A DNA stretch of 19,305 nt, taken from positions 1-19,305 of the forward strand of contig JABLYX010000079.1 in assembly GCA_018265615.1 (NCBI GenBank), written 5' to 3'. Shown piece after piece: positions 15,248 through 19,305 of this stretch; the stretch's first letter is position 1, and every line of letters begins with the position of its first letter. The DNA comes from Lentisphaeria bacterium. GTDB lineage: Bacteria > Verrucomicrobiota > Lentisphaeria > Victivallales > Victivallaceae. The notes beneath the pieces are model-generated. The model did not search any database. It was not told the DNA's origin and saw only the letters and a list, made by a program, of their open reading frames with translations. Both the position numbers and the translations under genes were made by a program.

Positions 15248-15324
15248 TGGTGGAGCATAGCGGATTTGAACCGCTGACCCTCACACTGCCAGTGTGATGC
15301 TCTAGCCAACTGAGCTAATGCCCC
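15248..15324 (-). tRNA. tRNA-Ala (anticodon GGC)
   Basis: The 77-base minus-strand gene folds as a cloverleaf. The acceptor stem is GGGGCAT/ATGCTCC with the alanine identity pair G3-U70. The D-arm is GCTCAGTTGGCTAGAGC. The anticodon stem-loop is TCACA-CTGGCAG-TGTGA with anticodon GGC, and the T-arm is GCGGTTCAAATCCGC. CCA is encoded (15250-15248). It has its own promoter upstream and terminator downstream. Confidence 0.97.
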
Positions 15325-15336
15325 ATCGTGTTATTA

Positions 15337-15365
15337 AAAATACTCCTGCTCGGGGGAAAATGCAA
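15337..15365 (-). promoter_or_regulatory. Promoter of tRNA-Ala
   Basis: On the minus strand TTGCAT (15365-15360) and TATTTT (15342-15337) are separated by 17 bases. The -10 ends 12 bases before the mature tRNA 5' end, leaving a very short 5' leader for RNase P to remove. Confidence 0.65.
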
Positions 15366-15388
15366 ATCGTCTTTCGAAAAAAATCGTG

Positions 15389-15409
15389 AAAAATCCGGGC
15401 GCGGCGGAT
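15389..15409 (-). terminator. Weak terminator candidate after the oligoendopeptidase gene
   Basis: On the minus strand ATCCG (15409-15405) pairs with CGGAT (15397-15393), followed by a short T-run, with a second T-run a few bases on. The stem is only five base pairs, so this is tentative. Confidence 0.3.
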
Positions 15410-15423
15410 CCGGCAGGCGGCCC

Positions 15424-15457
15424 GCCATGCATGGCTCACGAAAACGGACTCGTGAGC
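15424..15457. repeat. Overlapping palindromes between pepF and tRNA-Ala
   Basis: GCCATGCATGGC (15424-15435) is a perfect 12-base palindrome. It overlaps an inverted repeat GCTCACGA (15434-15441)/TCGTGAGC (15450-15457) with an 8-base loop. No T-run follows on either strand, so this is not a standard terminator. Confidence 0.5.
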
Positions 15458-15502
15458 TGTCACCAATATTGCAAAGCGCTGCATTCTCCCTCCCGAAGCG
15501 AT

Positions 15503-17281
15503 TCAGCGGCTGTTGAGCTCCCTGCGGAGCTTTTTGACGGTGTCGCCGAAGTAGTCGAGGGCGGCTTCGACGGGGGCGGGGGTGGAGAGATCCACTCCCG
15601 CGTCGCGCATGATGTCGAGGACGTCCTTCGAATCTCCGGCTTTCAGGAAGCCGAAATACGCTTCACGCTTTTTCGGGTCGCCCGAAAGCAGGTTGCCGGC
15701 GAGCTTCACGGCCGCCGACATTCCCGTCGCATACTTATAGACGTAGAAATTGTAGTAGAAGTGCGGAATCCGCGACCATTCGACCGCGATCAGGCGGTCG
15801 GCGTCGACCTCCGGGCCGTAGTAGAGCTTATTGAGCTCATAGTACTTCTCGTTCATGATATCCGCGGTCAGCGGGATTCCCTGTTCCGCGAGCTCGTGGA
15901 TCATCAGCTCAAATTCAGCGAACATGGTCTGGCGGTAGATTGTGCCGCGGATCTCGTCCGCGAGATGGCCGAGCAGATAGCAGCGGAATTCGCGGTCGTC
16001 CGTGTGCTTCAGCAGATAGTCGAAAAGCAGCATTTCGTTCGTTGTGCTGGCGACTTCGGCCACGAAGATGCTGTAGTCCGCGTAGTGGTAGTGCTGCGTC
16101 CGGTTCGAGTAAAAGCTGTGCATGGAGTGGCCGAGCTCGTGCGCGAGCGTGAAGACGTCGTTCAGCGTGCCGTTGTAATTCAGCAGCAGATACGGGAAGG
16201 TGTCGTAGCAGCCGCTCGAATACGCGCCGGAGCGCTTGCCTTTGCGCTCCGGAACATCGACCCAGCGCTGGCTGAACGCGAGCTCGAGGTTTTCCGTATA
16301 CTCCCTGCCGAGCGGGGCGAACGCGTTCTTCACGAGTTCGACGGCTTCGGGGAAGGTGTACTCCTTGCGGCAGGAGGGGACGAGCGGGTTGTACATGTCG
16401 TACATATTGAGCTTTTCAAGTCCCATGACTTCGCGCCGCAGCTTCATGTAATCGTAGAATGCGCCGAGCTTGCCGTGCACCGCCGCGATCAGCTTGCGGT
16501 AGACCTCCGCGGGGACGTTGTCGGAGAAGAGCGCCTGTTCGAGCGCGGAGGGATAGTGGCGGATTTTCGCCCCGACCACATGCTTCTTCACGACGCCGTC
16601 GAGTGTCGATGCGAAGGTATTGCGGAACTTCGAGTAGGTCGAAAACATTTTTGTGAACGCGCGCTTGCGCACTTCGCGGTCCGCACTTTCGAGGAAGCGG
16701 CGGTAGCTGCCGTGGGTCAGCGATTCGGATTTGCCGCTTTCTCCCTTGATTTTGCCGAAATCGAGGTCTGCGTCGTTCAGGATCCCGAAGGTCTTGGAGG
16801 GAGTCGAAAGCACGTCGCCGAGCGTGCCGAGCAGCCGTTCCTCCGGTTCGCTCAGCGTATGCGGCTTCTCGCGCAGCAGTTCGACGAGGCTGCGGCGGTA
16901 GAGTTCGAGCTCCGGATCGTCGAGATAGCGCTTCATGACGTCGTCCGGAATCGCCATGATTTCCGGATCGAACCACGCGCTGGTTTCTGCAAGGGACGCG
17001 AAGAGCCCCTCGACCCGGTCGACCCGGGCGCGGTTCCCATTGTCCGCAGTGTTTTCATCCGAACGGAGATGCGCATAGACATACACCTTTTCCCCGAGCC
17101 GCTCGAAAGCGTCGAGCGTTTCGATCGCCTGCCTCAGCACCGATGCGCCTTCGGCCAGCCTGCCGCGGAATGCGAGGAACGCCTCCGCCAGCGGTTTGAT
17201 CCGGTTGAAATCGGCTTCCCATGCCTTCGCATCGGGATAAATCGCTTCAAGGTTCCAGGTCTGTTCTGCGGAAATCTTCAT
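15503..17281 (-). CDS. pepF: Oligoendopeptidase F (M3 family metallopeptidase)
   Basis: The 592-residue protein is the length typical of bacterial PepF. The N-terminal WNLEAIYPDAKAWEADF and the helical LRSDENTADNGNRARVDRV segment match the family's N-terminal domain. The zinc site is HELGHSMHS at H381-E382-L-G-H385, with E409 in FVAEVASTTNEM as the third ligand, so all catalytic residues are present. Other family blocks are YSSGCYDTFPYLLLNYNGTL and IPHFYYNFYVYKYATGMSAA. There is no signal peptide; the enzyme cleaves short peptides in the cytoplasm. The start is set by AAGGGAGAT on the minus strand (17295-17287) just upstream of ATG 17281. It has its own promoter candidate and is separated from rpsU by a strong terminator, so it is probably transcribed alone. 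Confidence 0.95.
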   Translation of the reverse strand: MKISAEQTWNLEAIYPDAKAWEADFNRIKPLAEAFLAFRGRLAEGASVLRQAIETLDAFERLGEKVYVYAHLRSDENTADNGNRARVDRVEGLFASLAETSAWFDPEIMAIPDDVMKRYLDDPELELYRRSLVELLREKPHTLSEPEERLLGTLGDVLSTPSKTFGILNDADLDFGKIKGESGKSESLTHGSYRRFLESADREVRKRAFTKMFSTYSKFRNTFASTLDGVVKKHVVGAKIRHYPSALEQALFSDNVPAEVYRKLIAAVHGKLGAFYDYMKLRREVMGLEKLNMYDMYNPLVPSCRKEYTFPEAVELVKNAFAPLGREYTENLELAFSQRWVDVPERKGKRSGAYSSGCYDTFPYLLLNYNGTLNDVFTLAHELGHSMHSFYSNRTQHYHYADYSIFVAEVASTTNEMLLFDYLLKHTDDREFRCYLLGHLADEIRGTIYRQTMFAEFELMIHELAEQGIPLTADIMNEKYYELNKLYYGPEVDADRLIAVEWSRIPHFYYNFYVYKYATGMSAAVKLAGNLLSGDPKKREAYFGFLKAGDSKDVLDIMRDAGVDLSTPAPVEAALDYFGDTVKKLRRELNSR

Positions 17282-17308
17282 TTCATATCTCCCTTCTGTG
17301 TTTCACAT

Positions 17309-17337
17309 AAAGTAACACCGCGCGCCTGTCGCGTCAA
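17309..17337 (-). promoter_or_regulatory. Promoter candidate for pepF
   Basis: On the minus strand TTGACG (17337-17332) and TACTTT (17314-17309) are separated by 17 bases, just after the rpsU terminator and about 30 bases before the pepF start. The -35 is near consensus; the -10 is weaker. Confidence 0.5.
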
Positions 17338-17340
17338 GGC

Positions 17341-17382
17341 AAAAAGAATGCGCCGCAATGAATCTTCACTGCGGCGCATTCT
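17341..17382 (-). terminator. Terminator of rpsU
   Basis: On the minus strand a perfect 13-base stem (AGAATGCGCCGCA, 17382-17370, with its complement at 17357-17345) and a 12-base loop are followed by five T. It lies 15 bases after the rpsU stop codon and separates it from pepF. Confidence 0.88.
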
Positions 17383-17396
17383 GTGAAAGCGGAGGC

Positions 17397-17564
17397 TCAG
17401 CGATGACGCTGCTTCGCTTCGCGGCGCTTGACTTCGCTCGGCTTTTCGTAATGACGCCGGTTGCGGAGTTCCTTGAGGGTGCCTTCTTTGTCGAGTTTCT
17501 TCTTCAACCGGCGCAGGGCGCGGTCGATGATCTCGCCTTTTTTGACGCGGACTTCGGTATCCAT
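17397..17564 (-). CDS. rpsU: 30S ribosomal protein S21
   Basis: This 55-residue gene encodes MDTEVRVKKGEIIDRALRRL at its N-terminus, followed by KKKLDKEGTLKELRNRRHYE and KPSEVKRREAKQRHR. It matches S21 in length, in the ALRR(F/L)KK core, in the RRxxYEKPS block and in the strongly basic tail. S21 binds the small ribosomal subunit near the 3' end of 16S rRNA and helps start translation. ATG 17564 is supported by a strong ribosome site AAAGGGGGTG (minus strand, about 17581-17572). It has its own promoter (17614-17642) and terminator (17345-17382), so it is a single-gene unit. It is short and lies between larger unrelated genes, so it is easy to overlook. Confidence 0.95.
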   Translation of the reverse strand: MDTEVRVKKGEIIDRALRRLKKKLDKEGTLKELRNRRHYEKPSEVKRREAKQRHR

Positions 17565-17613
17565 ACTGATTCACCCCCTTTATCGGACTTTAAAATTGAT
17601 TGCACATTTGATT

Positions 17614-17642
17614 ACTATAACACGCATCGGCGCGGTTTGCAA
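17614..17642 (-). promoter_or_regulatory. Promoter of rpsU
   Basis: On the minus strand TTGCAA (17642-17637) and TATAGT (17619-17614) are separated by 17 bases. Transcription should start near 17607, giving a leader of about 43 bases with the strong ribosome site. Confidence 0.7.
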
Positions 17643-17659
17643 CCGGGGAACAGGGGGAA

Positions 17660-18523
17660 TCAGGCATTTTTCGGGAGCCGTTCTTTCAGGGAGCCCAGCA
17701 GATCGGCCGGGACCCGCAGCTTGCCGGCTCCGACGCCGAGGCCGATATTCGGTGAATTCCGGCCGTGATAGTCGCTGCCGCCGGAGAGAGCGAGATTGTA
17801 GATTCCGGCCAGCTCGGTCACCATCTGCGTTTCGCCGGGGCCGAAGAGGCTGTAGTATCCCTCGACCGCATCGAGCCCGAGCGGGGCGAACCGCTTCATC
17901 ACGCGCCGGGCCCAGGCCCGTTCGTTGCGTTCCCGGTAGACCGGGTGTGCCCAGACCGTGATTCCGCCGGCCGCATGGATCGCATCGAATGCCCGGACCG
18001 GATCCGGGAGAACCCGCTGCACATAGGCCGGGCAGCCGCGCTTCAGCAGCTTGTCGAAGACGGATTGCAGGGTCGGAAAACCGTAATTCTCCATCAGGGC
18101 CCGGGCAAAATGGGGACGCCCGATCGATGCAGTGTCGCCTGCCGCGGCCAGGGCCGGATGATCCCAGGTCAGCGGGTATCCGAGCGAATTGAGCTTGATG
18201 CGGATCGCCTCGTTGCGAACCTCGCGGTTGCGGCGCATCTCCCCGAGGAACGCGCAAAGCTCCGGGTTCACATGGTCGAGATACAGTCCGACGATGTGCA
18301 GCTCGCGATTGCCGAACATGGTTGAAATTTCAACGCCGGAGATCGCTTCCAGCTCCGGGAACCGTTTGGCTGCTTCAAGAAATTCGGGAATCCCGCCGAC
18401 CGTGTCGTGGTCGGTCAGGGCGACGGCGGCCAGTCCCGCGGCGGCGGCGAGTTCCGCAATGCCGCCCGGCGCATCGCTTCCGTCCGAGGAGCTGCTGTGT
18501 ACATGAAGGTCAATATAGTCCAT
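17660..18523 (-). CDS. PHP-domain phosphoesterase (RNase AM/TrpH-like)
   Basis: The 287-residue protein has the full set of PHP metal-site motifs: DLHVHSSSSDG (H7, H9, D14), LTDHD (D38, H39, D40), GVEIS (E65), ELHIVG (H76), GRPHFA, VWAHPV and GSDYHG near the C-terminus. Layout and length fit the YciV/TrpH group, whose E. coli member (about 293 residues) is a 5'-3' exonuclease on short RNA and also cleaves 3',5'-bisphosphonucleotides. The function is therefore probably turnover of short nucleotides. It is cytoplasmic, with no signal peptide. ATG 18523 matches the family's N-terminus exactly, but the ribosome site (GGCCGGA) is weak. The gene lies 95 bases upstream of rpsU, which has its own promoter. 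Confidence 0.9.
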   Translation of the reverse strand: MDYIDLHVHSSSSDGSDAPGGIAELAAAAGLAAVALTDHDTVGGIPEFLEAAKRFPELEAISGVEISTMFGNRELHIVGLYLDHVNPELCAFLGEMRRNREVRNEAIRIKLNSLGYPLTWDHPALAAAGDTASIGRPHFARALMENYGFPTLQSVFDKLLKRGCPAYVQRVLPDPVRAFDAIHAAGGITVWAHPVYRERNERAWARRVMKRFAPLGLDAVEGYYSLFGPGETQMVTELAGIYNLALSGGSDYHGRNSPNIGLGVGAGKLRVPADLLGSLKERLPKNA

Positions 18524-18561
18524 TCCGGCCAGACAAAGTAAAAGTATATTGGTTTTTGTTC

Positions 18562-18567
18562 ATTATA
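18562..18567 (-). promoter_or_regulatory. Possible -10 element for the PHP-domain gene
   Basis: TATAAT is read on the minus strand (18567-18562), about 40 bases before the ATG at 18523. No good -35 hexamer lies at the normal distance, so this is weak support only. Confidence 0.35.
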
Positions 18568-18584
18568 TGATATAGCATCCGAAA

Positions 18585-18598
18585 GCCGGATTCCCGGC
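18585..18598 (-). terminator. Weak hairpin after the LemA-like gene
   Basis: GCCGG (18585-18589) and CCGGC (18594-18598) form a 5-base stem with a 4-base loop, 13 bases after the stop codon on the minus strand. Only three T follow, so termination here would be weak. Confidence 0.3.
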
Positions 18599-18611
18599 GT
18601 TGATCCGCATG

Positions 18612-19088
18612 TCAGAATTGTTCGCGCGGTTTGAAACGGCAAAGCCGGGTGAACCAGCGGGTATCCGGTTTCTCCACGAGACGGTTATAGTGCTCCAGCT
18701 CCGCGCGGCATCCCGGCAGGGCGTTTGTCAGGGCTTCTCCGAGCTTCCGGTATTCGTCCCGGAGGGCGGTGTCGACGACGTCGGGGTCGAGCATGGCTAT
18801 CTGCGGGGCGACCGCCTCGTCGCATGTGACCTGAGCGGACATGGAGCTGCTTTTCAGGGAGATGTCCGCATCGAGGAGCTTTTCCGCGATCTGCCGCCGG
18901 CGGGCCAGGATGGCGGCGATATAGTGGATTTGACGGTCGAGCTGCTTGCGCCTCATTGCCATCGCGTTGAAAAGGAAGATGAAAATGCCGATCAGCACGA
19001 CAAGGAACAGAGAGAGGATCGTTGCCGGGCTCGAGAAATCGTTGTTTTTAAGGAACGCGTCGAATGCCGTACTGGAGGCTGTAACCAT
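18612..19088 (-). CDS. Small single-pass membrane protein, LemA-like layout
   Basis: The 158-residue protein has one strong membrane segment near the N-terminus (residues about 22-40, SLFLVVLIGIFIFLFNAM). A basic, helical stretch follows (RRKQLDRQIHYIAAILARRR). The C-terminus AELEHYNRLVEKPDTRWFTR then LCRFKPREQF recalls the closing part of LemA proteins, where a YN...P....ARLxGFxPxEFF pattern ends the chain. LemA proteins have the same order (N-terminal membrane helix, antiparallel helices, this tail), but the usual AWSDIDVQLKRRxDLIPNLV core is not conserved here. The call is therefore a diverged LemA relative, with moderate doubt. ATG 19088 is preferred over GTG 19097 because a GGTGG site precedes it. 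Its function is unknown; it is probably anchored in the inner membrane with a soluble helical domain. Confidence 0.6.
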   Translation of the reverse strand: MVTASSTAFDAFLKNNDFSSPATILSLFLVVLIGIFIFLFNAMAMRRKQLDRQIHYIAAILARRRQIAEKLLDADISLKSSSMSAQVTCDEAVAPQIAMLDPDVVDTALRDEYRKLGEALTNALPGCRAELEHYNRLVEKPDTRWFTRLCRFKPREQF

Positions 19089-19136
19089 GGGTACCACCGG
19101 ATTTGTTGGTCAATATGATAAAACCCTATTAATGTA

Positions 19137-19170
19137 CCGTCCGGCGGAGCGTTCGTCAAGTGCCGGACGG
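19137..19170. repeat. Inverted repeat in the right-hand intergenic region
   Basis: CCGTCCGGC (19137-19145) and GCCGGACGG (19162-19170) form a perfect 9-base stem with a 16-base loop. A T-rich but interrupted stretch follows on the plus strand, so it could be a poor plus-strand terminator or a regulatory site upstream of the LemA-like gene. The rest of the 217 bases to the window end shows only the promoter at 19275. Confidence 0.5.
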
Positions 19171-19274
19171 ATTTCCTTTCGCTGTTTGTTTGATGTGAAG
19201 CGGATACGTGCGATATCCGGCTGTCCGGAATGGAGCAGGGGCGATAAAAATTGCATAATTCTCACGATTTGAGC

Positions 19275-19302
19275 TTGCATGTTGAATTGTTGGTGCTATT
19301 TT
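19275..19302 (+). promoter_or_regulatory. Promoter reading out of the right edge
   Basis: TTGCAT (19275-19280) and TATTTT (19297-19302) are separated by 16 bases in AT-rich DNA. They point to a plus-strand gene just beyond the window and repeat the hexamers of the tRNA-Ala promoter. Confidence 0.5.
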
Positions 19303-19305
19303 ATA

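Noticed and set aside
15004..15297. Plus-strand 97-codon open frame ending in MVEHSGFEPLTLTLPV
   Set aside because: Its end is the antisense translation of the tRNA-Ala gene, a common annotation artefact. It also spans the operon terminator and the tRNA terminator.
15386..17386. Plus-strand 666-codon open frame over pepF
   Set aside because: The minus strand carries a complete PepF with HELGH and all family blocks; the plus-strand product is a Val/Glu/Arg-rich shadow.
17278..17574. Minus-strand 98-codon open frame overlapping the S21 region
   Set aside because: It is in a different frame from rpsU, contains the terminator hairpin sequence and has no ribosome site; the S21 frame is clearly the real one.

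Overview
The window looks like the chromosome of a free-living or gut-type member of the Lentisphaerota, most like Victivallis. This rests on GC-rich coding DNA and on two pseudopilin-like proteins that each carry a type IV prepilin N-terminus and a C-terminal H-x9-D-G motif, a combination typical of the Planctomycetota/Verrucomicrobiota/Lentisphaerota group. Polysaccharide-degrading genes sit in short, tightly coupled operons. The assignment comes from protein style, not from a marker-gene comparison. No rRNA, CRISPR array, transposase or prophage gene was found.

Left part (1-7325, all + strand). A pseudopilin-like protein, cut by the window edge, is followed after 14 bases by a secreted GH13 alpha-amylase-family protein. 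A mutarotase-fold lipoprotein overlaps the GH13 stop codon (ATGA). Next are an AraC-type regulator with a cupin sensor domain, an ADP-ribosylglycohydrolase-family protein with extra C-terminal beta domains, and a SotB-like sugar efflux transporter. The last three each have their own plausible promoter.

Middle part (7326-15091). A minus-strand AraC regulator with a PocR-type, cysteine-containing sensor domain is transcribed away from a four-gene plus-strand operon: FAD-dependent oxidoreductase, pseudopilin-like protein, GH71-like secreted glucanase with a C-terminal LamG domain, and an MFS sugar transporter. The last two junctions are ATGA overlaps, and a hairpin plus T-tract closes the operon. 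The divergent promoters carry the same 10-base element in inverted orientation, each overlapping the inner edge of its -35 box. This is a good candidate for the regulator's own operator. The second pseudopilin has a 135-residue N-terminal extension whose DNA is packed with inverted repeats.

Right part (15092-19305, mainly - strand). This part is housekeeping: tRNA-Ala(GGC) with its own promoter and terminator, oligoendopeptidase F, ribosomal protein S21 (missed by a simple long-ORF view), a PHP-domain phosphoesterase, and a small membrane protein with a degenerate LemA-like layout. A promoter at the far right edge reads out of the window.

The two carbohydrate modules share one logic: pseudopilin-like protein, secreted glycosidase and sugar transporter, next to an AraC regulator. 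The inference is that each regulator senses a sugar or metabolite and switches on extracellular breakdown of a glucan-like polymer and handling of its products.
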